Source: Rotaria sordida
Lineage: Eukaryota > Rotifera > Eurotatoria > Philodinida > Philodinidae
Assembly: GCA_905250125.1 (NCBI GenBank)
Contig: CAJNOL010000388.1
Span: 83,458-147,457, forward strand
Length of the DNA stretch: 64,000 nt
Direction: 5' to 3'
Part shown: positions 25,090 through 37,637 of the stretch, piece by piece
Layout of the letters: the number at the start of each line of letters is the position of its first letter
Position numbering within the stretch: position 1 is the stretch's first letter
Made by a program: the position numbers and the translations under genes
The notes under the pieces: model-generated
What the model was told of the DNA's origin: nothing
The model's input: only the letters and a program-made list of their open reading frames with translations
The model's database searches: none

Positions 25090-25450
25090 TCAGCTCTAGA
25101 GGAAGAATTCCCATGCCTTTCGATTACCTTGCGGTATGAGGTGTTGTCCAGTAGCAGACTCAGTTATCCTATATCTTTTCTGCAACTAATACCAGCTGTA
25201 GCTCTGGAAAGAAGGTCTGTCCGACGCAGAATTCTTGGGTTCAATTGCTTTAGCTTCCTATACGTACTAGCCACAAGCGCAGGCATATGGCACATCGTAG
25301 TTAGCAGGCTATCGAACGAGTGAGCCGAGACAAATAGTCGTTAGTAACTTATCCACGGTCATTTCATGACTGCCAATATCGAGATTTGAACACAGTGCCT
25401 AGTGAATACTTGTCGAACAACGCAGCTACTCAATCGTGGCCATCCGGCTC
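25090..25450 (-). mobile_element. possible tRNA-derived SINE
   Basis: This block is more GC-rich than its surroundings. Read on the minus strand from 25450, it opens GCCGGATGGCCACGATTGAG (A-box-like) and about 50 nt later has TGTTCAAATCTCGA, close to the pol III B-box GGTTCRANNCC. About 270 bp of unrelated sequence follows. That order (tRNA-like head, then body) is the SINE layout. No clear 3' tail or target duplication was identified. Confidence 0.35.
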
Positions 25451-26152
25451 CAGAAATCTATGGGTAAACAACTTAAAATTTTCATCAAATTCCGTCAAAT
25501 CTTAGAACGTTTTAGATACTAGGCGAAATCTAGTACCAGTGACGGATAGAGCGAAGAAAATTGGTCATAAACGGCATAAAGATTTGGTGGGATTTCCAAA
25601 GTTTTCATACCGAAAATTTACAATCTTTATACAGATAAAATAGAATTGGATGCATCCCTACTTATTGAGACAAAATTTTAAGTAATCGCATGTATCTTGC
25701 GCACACAAAGATATTCACAAATTCAATCAGTTTTAATTTTTCTATGTAATATTTTACATATCCATTTATTCGCTCGCAAAACTCTCAATATCAGATTTTG
25801 ATTCATAATATAACACTTATCCTAGATTACGTAATATCTTTGAACACGTAGCTGGGACTAATTGACCGTAACAAAAATTTTCAGAGCTGGAGTTAAGAAA
25901 AAGATTCAACTTCGCAGATTTCTGCTATACACATATATTTGAATTATTTCATTTTCCAAATGATAGACCACAAAGAGATACTATAATTTAAAATTTTATT
26001 CATTGACTTTTAGAAGAAATAAGAAAAACAAAACATCACCCTTTCAAAGACAATGAACCATTTCTTACAACTTTAATATCAACACTTTAAAATTCTTATT
26101 AAAAATTATTTGAGTTGTTTGATATTGCTGAAAGTAATATCTGATTTTTGCG

Positions 26153-27600
26153 ATGTATATGGGTGTTTCCATGGGATGTCGCCAGTCGATTCGGTGACCA
26201 CGTCCAAATTCAGTGAAACTTTCTGGGTTTGTAGAGTTTTTTACGCTGATCATTTTAGTTATAAAATTTTTATATTTGGTCGCTATTTTTTGAGAGATAC
26301 AGGTCAAATACGATTGATGCATTTTATGTTTTTTTTCAATCAATTCAAATCACATTTTTATCGAAAAACCGATCATAGTCCATGATTATCTATTCGGATT
26401 TTAGAACCAATTACATATTTGGATTCCTCTTGAAAAACTACACCAGAATCCTTAGAAATCTAAAAACTTTTCACGCATTTTTATACTGCTCACTGATTCA
26501 CAATGTTGAGGAACAGTCTATGAAAAATTCGATCAGAAAGTTGGAATAAACGAGAATAGTGGCCTTGCCAGTTTGATAGAGCAAAACTTGCTCTACAACA
26601 TCCACTAATTAGTTTTCTCCTCGACCTTGATTATGAAATAAACAACTGTCAGAACTATTTTAGGTTACAATTTTTCATCAAATTCTAGTGAATATATCGG
26701 TGAGATCTAATTAGATGGCTTGTTAACCACTTCAAAATTCACTGAGATTTGAAAGAATATGTTCATCTGATCATTTTGGTATTAAATTATCTAATGTTCG
26801 ACTCTAATATACACAGGTTTCTAGCTTAAATAAATAATATGACGCTATTCCCTTCTTTTCATAAAAAATGCATTGCTTTTTTTAATGCATAATACTTAAA
26901 ACGATATTATATATACTGATATTATTTGACTTGTTTTTTTGTGAAAATAGAGTCGAACATTAGATAATTTAGTAGCAAAATGATCAGATGAACATGTTCT
27001 TTCAAATCTCAGTGAATTTTAAAGTGGTTAACAAGCCATATGATTAGATCTCACCGATATATTCACTAGAATTTGATGAAAAATTGTAACCTAAAATAGT
27101 TTTGACAGTTGTTTATTTCATAATCAAGGTCGGGGAGAAAACTAATTAGTGGATGTTGTAGAGCAAGTTCTGCTCTATCGAATTGGTAAGGCCCCCATTT
27201 TCGTTTATTCCAACTTTCTGATCGAATTTTTCATAGACTGTTCCTCAACATTGTGAATTAGTGAGCAGTATAAAAATGCGTGAAAAGTTTTTAGATTTCT
27301 AAGGATTCTGATGCAGTTTTTCAAGGGGAATCCAAATATGTAATTGGTTTTAAAATCCGAATAGATAATCATGGACCATGATCGGTTTTTCGATAAAAAT
27401 GTGATTTGAATTGATTGAAAAAAAACATAAAATGCATCAATCGTAATTTGACCTGTATCTCTCTAGAAATAGCGACCAAATATAAAAATTTTATAACCAA
27501 AATGATCAGCGTAAAAAATTCTACAAACTCTGGAAGTTTCACTGAATTTGGACGTGGTCACCGGATCGATTGGCGACATCCCATGGAAACACCCATATAT
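26153..27600. repeat. large palindrome: about 650-bp inverted arms, 141-bp spacer
   Basis: Arm 26153-26808 and arm 26950-27600 are inverted copies with only scattered substitutions. Outer ends are TATATGGGTGTTTCCATGGG and its complement at 27581-27600. Inner ends are TAATGTTCGACTCTA and its complement at 26950. Arm divergence is clearly lower than in the other fold-backs here. No transposase frame is seen. The conserved blocks in each arm are not coding-like. Confidence 0.85.
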
Positions 27601-30152
27601 TGATTAAGAATTCTTTTTTTCCTTTGATCCTGAGAGTATATGATCGAACAATTCATCTTCTTCAATACTTAACTGAATTTATTGGTTTTAATTTTTTAAT
27701 ACCATGAATTGAGATTTCCCATGAGGACCTTTAAAGACAACAGAATAAGCTATCTTAACTTAAGTCATTTTTTTTCGGGTAGGTAACGACGATTGACTGC
27801 CAACAAAATGAAGTCTATAATTGTTTCATAGAACATGAAAATACTAGAGAAAAAGCGTTCCTATTTTGTTTTTGTCAACAACTGTATATTAAGAAACTAC
27901 ATTTTACCATAATAAAATGATAATTATGAATCATTGTCTGCTCCATATAACAGGATGTTTATTGTCATAACTCAAAAATATCTTTACATAAAATTTCAAA
28001 TAACAATGGAATCTATTTCATAAGAACTCTATAACAATTCAAAAGGGATAAACTGAGGATGTTTAGAATTATGTGTTTCTAATGCTCCATTTATTATCTT
28101 ATTGCAAAGTCATCAATGTTATATCAAAATTTATCCAAAAATTTATATGAATGAAACTGTGTGTAAATGATGTCACAAATATAGAGATCGATAGTCTTCG
28201 TTCTGAATACGATGAGTAATCAAATCTAGAACAGTTTGCCACTATTCATTATAATCAATAGAGCTCATTCAAATTCTTTTCTTATAGAATTTTCATAATA
28301 ATTCATGATTTTTTTACGATTTCTCACTATTTTTGGATATTCACAGTTGGTAAAGTCGAGAGAATATTTTAGTAATAGATGCATGATTGAAACAATTCAT
28401 CTATTGGAATATAAGATTGCACATGTATAACAGATATTATATAGTAGTGAGCTTATTTAGCTTCAATGATTTTTTTCTACACTACCTGTCGCACTTTGAA
28501 AATAAGTACATATTCAAATGATCTGCTTAAAATGTGAGATTGTTCTAATTTGTTTAAATACATATAAAAAAAAAACAAATTGATTTAAGAAATTTTAAGT
28601 CATGCTTTTCGTTTCAATAAATAAATATTAAAAAGATTCGTTCAAACATACATCAGATGAATATAGACGATCAGTCAATTATTCAGTATAATTTGCGTTG
28701 CAAGTAAGATATAAATCTCAATTCTACCGATCATTTATCGAAGAAAAATATTACCTTCAACAGTAATCATTTCCATCCGTTATTTTTCCTTTCATTCGCT
28801 GATGTTTGCCATTCATCAATAGTTCAGCAAAATTCATTATGTCTTTTTAGATTTAACGTGATTTTATTTCTCATCATTCATCAAGAAGACAAGCATAAAA
28901 TCATATAAGGAGTAAAACACCAAGAGAAACATTTGCATTTCATCTATGTACAATCGTTTGTCTTCTTTTTACAGCTTGATGTTCAAACATAAGAATTATT
29001 ACCATAAGATGAGTGTATTCAAGTGCTTTGAATGTCTATTTCGAATTAGTTTTTGATTGAAAAAAAAATCTATCAATGTAATGAAGTGAAACTATATGCC
29101 CTCTCTAATTGTCCACATTTATTATTACTCTCCGTGATAGTGATAAGTATTTCTATCATCTATCGAGATTCGTTTTTGAAAATTAATGTTATTAATTCAC
29201 TTGCCGTGACCATTAATCATCGAACATCGATATTACAGAATACATAAAAACTGTGAATAATTATTTACTGATTAAGGTTTCCTTATTTCTATTAACTAAG
29301 CACAACTAATTTTTATTTCAGTATGTACATATATGCTATGTCCTCAGAAATTGGTAATCAACCAAGATATATCGAAATAATAATCATGAACTGAAACACC
29401 CAATAAATCTGCTTTTTTCGATAGTTTTTTTGTGATAAATCGTGATTTTATGATCGATGACTATCGTTCATTGCATGCATAATAGAAGTGATTTTGTCCT
29501 TGTAAACTCGATTTCTACTATTTTACTAAGTTTCTATTACTAATTTGTATTAATGAATAATTTTATTGAAAAACTGAGTGCTGGCGGTGTATGTAGGTGT
29601 GGTTTTTGACTAACAGAAGAGCTGTACCCATATCCACATCCTTCATTGATTAGTTATACAGAAAGCACGAGACAAGTAGAAAAATTGTCGTGAATTCTAT
29701 TTTATTTCTCTTTTGTGTGTCTCATATTCCAGTTAATCACTAAATGAAAAAGCGAATGAGCATGTGTTAGAGAGTGTATTCATCATTATTGATTTAAATT
29801 CTACAAATAAATCCCTTATACGCCACAAGTGAAAACTTATATGAGCATTGGCAATGGTGAACTGGAGCTTGTCTAGATATTTGAATCATGCTGAATGTTA
29901 TGACATTAGATACACGATTAAAAAGATAAAAAGCAGTTAAGTGAAACTCCACATATTTGCCTTTTCTATTCTGATCCTTTTTTTTCTCTTCAAACATCGC
30001 AAAAGATAAAGTACTACTCTAGTTTTGTCATATCGCCACTCTCATCCTCAAGATGTTTTATCTGTCAGACTAAGTCTATGGATATTAATAGAACATAGAA
30101 TAAGAAAATTAATTTCAGATATTAATTCATTATTTCCACTCAATAAAGAGTA

Positions 30153-30414
30153 GGAGTGTCGGTATTCACTTCGCCATTTCCAGAATCGACTCCCAACTAG
30201 AGCCTATCGAATCCAGAGATTCTTGGACTCGATGGGTCTTACCCACAAAAAATCAATTAGATCCGAATCCAACAACTTTGCTTGGCCTGATTCCAGTCCC
30301 AGTCCCGTTTCGAGTCCAAAAACTTGTAGCGGCCGAATTCGGATTCAACAAATTTTAATGAGTTGGGTCTGGGTCCAAAATTCTTGGATCCGATGAGCTC
30401 TACTCCGAACACCC
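30153..30414. mobile_element. TA-flanked MITE; full-length member of the dispersed TAGARCCYAT family
   Basis: The termini GGAGTGTCGG (left) and CCGAACACCC (right) are inverted copies, each bordered by TA (30151-30152 and 30415-30416). The inside is a palindrome-rich series of GGATCCGA, GAGTCCAAAA and CCCATCGAGTCC-like words. A 2-bp TA duplication is the Tc1/mariner signature. No coding capacity. Confidence 0.6.
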
Positions 30415-31196
30415 TACTGAATGATTATTATTTGACTTCGTGAAAACTTTTTTCAAAATTTCTGTGCCCCTCCCCCAAGATGATCAAGGTGGGGAAAAAA
30501 TAACATCGGTGTGCGACTGCTATGCATAAATATTTTTAATATTGTTTTGCTTAAACATTGAAATATATGGTATCTTTAATTTAAAAAATTCCATAGTAAA
30601 AATTTCTCAAAAGATATTTAAATTTTCATATCTATCTAATGATTTAACGGTTTCGGTTTCCGAACCGACTCCGCGAATTTACACCCGGATCCATACTTCC
30701 GACCGGATTGGCTGCTGGGCATCTGACCCGGTTGCAGGACACTACACCATAGTCTATGACTGATTCTGTTGTTCACTGCTGAGATTTTATTTGAAAATGT
30801 TTCTTTTTCTAAATAATTGATCTATGCTGAATAATTTGTAGAAGTTTGAAAATGTTTGAGCTTTTCATAGGTCAATTTTTCTATAAACTAAAATTTGCTT
30901 TATTGATATCATTAATTGAAAAAATTAAATCAATAAAATAGCGACATCTTCATGTTCATGTTTTTATTCTTATAAACCTTTATCCAATGAAAAAAATGCC
31001 TGTCTATTGACGTCTTTGTGCTTATGTATGCGTATACGTTGAACTCAACAGATATATTGAATCTAATTCAATACTGTAATAATTGATATTTATTTGAAAT
31101 TTGACTAGTCTCGTATGTTAGAGGTATTTATCTAAAAAATAAATTAGAATTTGATATATATAATTTATAACTATATTCATCTAGACAGATTCCAAT

Positions 31197-33184
31197 ATGG
31201 CTTCAGCCAAGAAAACATCAAATACACCAAATCCATTAATAAAAACATATGGTGAACGTCCAGTACCATTTCAATTTCCTGGTAGTCAAGAAAAAATGTA
31301 TATTGGATCCGAAGTAAGTTATTAATTTTATTATTTATTCGTTAAAGATTATCATTATTTCTAGGTTGGTAATTTTTTACGTTTATTTCGTGGAACACTT
31401 TATAAAAAATATCCATCATTGTGGCGTCGTATGATTACATTAGAAGAACGAAAATGGTTAATTGAATTAGGTTGTTCTGAATCATCATTACCAACAAATT
31501 TGACATTATTACGTGCAACTGAAGTTGATGAAATATTGAATGGTGATGATGAAAAATATCGAGCATTAACTTTAAATAGTGAATCATCGACAACACGAGG
31601 GTAAGAAAAGTTTGTTTGTTTTGTTTTTTGTCATATTTCTATTTATATGACAATAATTCTTAGAGATAAATCTAAACGATCAGCATGGGTACCAACATTT
31701 CCTACTAATTCTCATCATCTTGATGCTGTACCAGCAGCAACACCAATTAATCGAAATCGAACAACTACGAAAAAAAAAACTTTTCCTTTATGGTATGAAA
31801 CTGTTTTTTATTACTTAATTATTTTTAGATTTACAAGTTATTTTATATATATATATATATATATAGCTTTGATTATACGGATACATCATCGGCACTTGAA
31901 AATGCTCAACAATTTGAAGATCTTGTTCCAATTCGACTTGATATGGAAATTGAAGGACAAAAATTACGAGATACATTTACATGGAATAAAAATGGTGAAT
32001 ATAAAAAATAAAGAACAAAATAAAATGCAAGATATTTTTTGATTTTTATTTCATATAGAACAATTAATTACACCGGAAATGTTTGCCGAAATTCTTTGTG
32101 ATGATCTAGATCTGAATACAATGGCATTTGTACCTGCTATTGCACAAGCCATAAGACAACAGTTGGAATCACATCATAATGATGTTTTAGAAGATAATAG
32201 TGATCAACGAATTACAATCAAAGTAATAAGATTAATGAGGAAACATTCTCAAGTGTCAAATCGTATTTGAGTCAAGACTATATACATTATATAGATCATA
32301 ATAAGTAATGAATACTCTGAAAAAAATTCGAACTATTAGCTTACTGCTGCTGAGATATTACGTGTTTGCAATATTCTTTAGCACAATACCATAGTCCAGA
32401 GATTGAACCAGTTGGAGTAGATCAAATCGACCAGTAACTAGCATAGATCCCATATCTGATTTATGTTACATTAACATTGAGAACTAGTAAAAAAAAACAT
32501 GAGCCATAAAAAAATCTCAGTTCAAATAGGACTCTTTATAAATTTGATTGAATTGAATTTTTTGATCTTATGAAACAATTGAACTTATAAATCATTTGAC
32601 TAATTCATACGCCTTATCTTTTATGTCTGATTTGCTATGTTTTTATTTTTAGCTGAATATTCATGTTGGAAACGTAAGCTTAGTCGATCAATTCGAATGG
32701 GACATGTCCGATAAACAGAATAGTCCAGAAGAATTTGCTCGCGTATTAGCATCCGAATTAGGTAAGAATTTTTTAAAGCAAAAAAACCAATCAACATATG
32801 AAGACATATATATATATATATATAGGACTTGGTGGTGAATTTGTTACAGCAATAGCATATAGTATTCGTGGACAACTTAGTTGGCATCATAAAACCTTTT
32901 CCTATAGGTAAAAAATAAAAATCTGCTAATTTTCATAGATTTATTTTTTTTTATAGTGAAACACCAATGCCAACTGTTGATGTTGCTACGCGAACAAATC
33001 ATGATGCTGAACAATATTGTCCATTCCTAGAAACACTTACAGATGCCGAAATGGATAAAAAGATTCGTGATCAAGATCGTAATACAAGGTAGAAATTTAT
33101 TTTTAGGAAAGGAAAATTTATTTTTTTTAAAATCTTAATTTTAGACGTATTCGTCGTTTGGCTAATACTGGTTCAGCTTGGTAG
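31197..33184 (+). CDS. SMARCB1: SWI/SNF (BAF) core subunit SMARCB1/SNF5/INI1
   Basis: Core subunit of the BAF/PBAF chromatin remodeller that contacts the nucleosome acidic patch. Nine exons: 31197-31313, 31365-31600, 31664-31792, 31867-31994, 32059-32222, 32653-32761, 32826-32907, 32957-33088 and 33145-33184. All phases agree; 378 aa (human 385). The N-terminal winged-helix region shows [26 protein letters not shown] and [16 protein letters not shown]5 repeat 1 is [29 protein letters not shown]. Repeat 2 is [39 protein letters not shown]. The C-terminal basic helix is [19 protein letters not shown], nearly as in human. CATCTAG ends about 12 nt before the ATG and may be a splice acceptor. AATAAA occurs at 33251 and 33262. 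The nearest motifs are all intact, so no sign of decay. Confidence 0.97.
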
Positions 33185-34098
33185 ACATAATTGTATCTAA
33201 CATTTTTTTTTTGCTGTTGTTAGTTTGTCATTGTCAATTTTTTTTCTGTGAATAAAAACTAAATAAAAGTATAGTTGTTAATGAAAACAAATTTTATTAT
33301 TTAACAGACAGTCAATTCTTGCAGAGGTCGATACATTCATTAAAGTGCTTTTCATCTCTGGCTTTATCTTTAATAAAATTCTACTCTCCACGAGATTTTT
33401 CATCAACAACTGAATTCATCTTCTGATGACAAGAGCAAGTTTGTTGTTTTCTCGTTGTGAATTTGATTGTCACATTTCATATAGATCTCCTGAACAATGT
33501 CAATAATTACAAATGCAGCATTTGTTTCGTCTAAAGAAAATTCTTTTCACGAGAAAACGTAAGTCAAATTTTTCCGGCATAATAAATGAGATCAAGAATT
33601 GTAATGACAAAAAATGAATCGCAAATAGATTGCAGAGGAAATACGTTGATCAACGAGAACGAGTTTATTATCGACGTTACACAGTGGAAGTCTTTGGGAG
33701 ACACATCAATCCTTTGTCGAAATGATCGAGTAACACTACGAATTAATTCTGTTTTTTCACTTATAATGGGTGTAGTGCATTAGTTTAGATATTTTTCAGA
33801 TAAACGACGATGTCATTTATAGAATATGATCAACTGGCAACGGTATACTTTACGGATTGACTTGGGTGGCGATATAATCAATTTTATTCTCTTCTTCCTA
33901 CACATGTTCTTTTGTTTTTGAAAATTCTTCCGATGATTCGAATTATCCTCTAATATCATCTTCCGTGTCTCCTGTAATGTCACACCGTTTTCAAGATAAT
34001 GATGTTGTTTTCTCCTGAACTCACATCTAATATTCTTTCATTAAAAATTTTCTTTTACACTTACAGGGTGTGTAAAAATGTTTATCCAGAGGGTAATG

Positions 34099-34457
34099 CT
34101 GTGATTTTAAATAGAGTCAATAGCAAATTTTATACCAAATGAAAGCGCGTCAAAAATGGTATTGATCAGTATTAAATAGTAAGGGTTCTACAAAACTTCT
34201 TATATATCAAACATAACAAATTTCTAGAAATTTTTGCAGCATTACTTCGTAGGAAACCATCATTTTGATCAAATTTGGTTTTTGAATTGCCTCATGAAAG
34301 AAATTTTTCGCACTAAAATAGCGAAAATTCCTAGAGATTTGTTATGTTCGATATAAAAAGATTAACAAAACTCTTACTATTTAATACTGATAAATTCCAT
34401 TTTTGACGCGCTTTCATTTTGTATAAAATTTGCTATCGACTCTATTTAAAATCACAG
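34099..34457. repeat. fold-back repeat with mariner-like left flank
   Basis: CTGTGATTTTAAATAGAGTC (34099) pairs with GACTCTATTTAAAATCACAG (34438-34457). Arms of about 135 bp include AAATGAAAGCGCGTCAAAAA and its inverse. Just left, ACAGGGTGTGTAAAAATG (34066) resembles a mariner-type terminus but has no right partner. Confidence 0.75.
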
Positions 34458-37059
34458 TTTTTTCAAATATTAATCTCTCATATCATCAAATACTGATAAT
34501 CGATTTGTTTTTTTCTGAAAAAAACATCGAATAGTTTTCAAAAATAGTTTCAAGTAAAAATTCATTATCATTAAATCTTTATATGTGATAGCTGGTGCGT
34601 TCAAAAAAGTAGTCAGATCACCAAAGGAGTTCTTTTTTGGACAGGAAATAATTTCTAATGATACGACAATATCAACTTTTTTTAATGACAGTAAGAATAG
34701 AAAGAGCAACGATTCTGTTGAGATATCTTATTTGTATAATATCCTTCCTAAACATTAATAGAGAGCGAATAATGATGTTTTAGCGTCAATGATGATGAAA
34801 TAACATGACATATTTTGTTCGCGATCAGAATTCTTTTTTCGATTCCATGATGATCTCTATTGTCAACTCATAAAATGAGCAGACGACCTTTCCAACCGAA
34901 TAGAATTTGTCGTTCATTGGCAGGTATATGAATATAAATAAGATCAATTACGAGCAATCGACCAGAAAACGGGCCTACTAATGGACCATGGAAAAAAGAA
35001 GTAATTGAACACATTAGAACTTAATTCTTATATATTTGACAATCGATCGTCTCTGTAGTGAGAGAACTTGTAGACAATTTTGTCTCGCATTCAACCTTCA
35101 CCAGCAATGAAAAATCCAGCTGTCTGTTGTCAAACAATTTTATTTACTTATGGCAAGAAATAAGATAGAAAAAACCTAACAAAAACAAGACAGTGAAAGA
35201 TATTTGACTAGCAGACATCAAAGAAAAACATTGCGAGAATGGACAAGTACGTTGTTCATTCAGCATTTGAATACTTGGCATATAAGAATAAGCTGTTGAA
35301 TTTTGAAAAGTCAAATAGCAGTACATAAATATGAATGACTTCTGAACAATATGAGCTTGTTTAACAGCTCATCTGGATTAATCGATGGATCGTGATATCA
35401 TTCAAATAATACAAGATCACCGAAAAATCAATTGAGACCAAACGATTAATAAAATGATAAATATTAGATTTGTCTTTTTACCTGAGACAGCTTATGTACA
35501 GTTTTTTCATCGACTTAGTATATCGATTATTTTGATAGGAAAAATCACATAGAACATTACTGGCAAAATAGATTCTTAATATTGTCACCTCGAAAACAAC
35601 GATTAGTTTTATCGTTATCACTTAGATTATTTTCGAATGTCACTTAAAACAATCGATTATAATGTTCTATATCTATTGCCAATTTAATCGAAGATCAGAT
35701 TATTTTCATTTGTTTTTTTTTTGTTCATTTTATTTAATTTATGGAAACCGAGTAAATTGCATTCAATTTATTTCGATCAAAATGAAAGTCATAGCCAATC
35801 TCTAATTAAATCTCATTAATAGCCATTAGGGTTCTTTGTGTGGGATATTTAATAATCTTTGTCATTGATTGTCTCTCGTTTAAATATGATAATTCTCGTC
35901 CGACAGAAGTTAATATTGTGCTCACATTTTTCAACTGAAAAATTCAAACGTCAGCAGCCATGGACAACGAAAAGTTACTTACTTTATCCGAAATTAATCG
36001 TTGATAATTAAGCATTGATTCTTCATAATAATTGAATTTTCCAGGTCGGAAAAATATGATCTTAAACCATTGTATACTACAAAATATGTCAAGAATGATC
36101 ATCGTATATTTGTCAACGCATACATAACGAATGCGATGAACGTAAAAGACTATGGTAAACGAACGCATTTTGTTGAAAATAAGTCATAAGTCGGGTTGCA
36201 CTTCTCCAGCACAAAGATTTTTCGTTTTGAAGTCAGTAACAAATATAATATTAAGTATGAATATTTTGATTTCATTTTTATTTAGATTAATTCGAAACAG
36301 ATATTTAAGAGTAAATGTTCATTTTAAAATAAAAAAATTATTATCTATTCATTTGGGTCGATTCAAACATCAAATTAAGTAATGAGTAATTTTAAAAAAA
36401 TATAATATAATTTCATATCTAAGGCGAGGCGGATAAAATCCGTCTATCTTGAGCGAGATGAATTATATGAATACAGCAACGCACGACCGTTGACGATTAT
36501 CGTAATACGTGTCTTAGATTTTTCTCTTCATTTTTGTCGACAACAACATGAACACTTTCCTGGAGATAGATCAATTTTTGTATGATTTCGTCGTCATCTT
36601 CTAATTTCTCTTAGATGAAATGTTCATACGATAAACTTTTCGTATTTTGAAATGATATTTGACAAACTTAATCATTATTTAGATCAACGATAGAATTGAT
36701 TTGAAACATTGATGGTTTTGAAATCGTTTAATTGGTTAGTTCCACTGGTTTTTTATTAGAATTTGAAGATGATGATGCGTTTTGCTTTGCTCGATCCTAT
36801 ATCTTCATTTCAGTAAACATATTTTATAATAAATATTCTTTTCGTTATATTGAAGTTTCGATTTTCGAAGCTTCAAATTTTAATAGAATAACTTGATCGA
36901 AAACTTCATTGCTGTCTTGAATCATGATCAAATCATAAACACTGTATTTTCTGAATTGTCTTTATGAAAATAAAGTATTCGATCTTTTTTTAAGTTGGCA
37001 ACGTTCGAACCTCCATCCATCATCATTCGCTTCGGATTGGTCAAATTCAAATTCATGAG

Positions 37060-37067
37060 TGACGTCA
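37060..37067. promoter_or_regulatory. CRE-like palindrome upstream of CLASP
   Basis: TGACGTCA is an exact CREB/ATF octamer, with ATTGG about 20 nt upstream. It lies about 570 bp before the CLASP ATG; function is unproven. Confidence 0.3.
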
Positions 37068-37637
37068 CTGTTTTTCATTTTATTCGATTAATATTTGACA
37101 AAAAAGAGTCATCAGACATTCGAGTAGAAAGAAACGTACGTTTGCGCATGAATAATCTTTATACAGCCTGAAAGAAATTTTCAACATTTATAAATTGAGT
37201 TTCTTGGTATTGATTCAATTTGAATTTTGTTATTCGAAATAGTAGGTCAAATAATTTAGCAATATGTTCACTGAACTATTAGATCAGAGTCTTGTTTTCA
37301 GCTAAGACTGATAATTAATCAGAAATTTAGAATGTAGGTTTCAGAAAAACTACTTGACTATTCCCACATAAATACAGGCTATAGTTGAGTTTGACCTTCA
37401 CTTAGATTATTTTCGTTGTAAAAATCAATCAATCATTCTAAACATTTTCGTATTGGTTTATATTTTAATCCAATCATGGTCAAGGAGATATTTGTAGTAT
37501 GATGACTAATAAATCTTAATTTAACTGTCTTTTTCTTCTTTCTCTTTGACGCCTGTTTTTTTTATCGGCAAGATCTGATGGTTCACCGATAGAACTACCT
37601 ATTTCTTGATCATTTTTTTCTAATAACATATTCATAG

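Larger units (their letters stand above)
24315..31196. other. 6.9-kb intergenic, repeat-rich
   Basis: Between ninjurin and SMARCB1. No credible gene. It contains a fold-back at 24745-25062, a tRNA-like repeat at about 25090-25450, the 1.45-kb palindrome 26153-27600 and the TA-flanked element 30153-30414. The remainder is AT-rich with nothing recognisable. Confidence 0.6.
33185..37637. other. 4.4-kb intergenic upstream of CLASP
   Basis: No gene supported. It contains the SMARCB1 3' end, the fold-back 34099-34457 and a perfect CRE-type octamer TGACGTCA at 37060-37067, with a reverse CCAAT (GATTGG) about 20 nt before it, some 580 bp ahead of the CLASP start. Short open frames here look like chance. 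Confidence 0.5.

Noticed and set aside
26065-27603. Open frames of 60-90 residues on both strands, similar to each other
   Set aside because: The similarity is explained by the inverted arms; both are short, without start context or domains.
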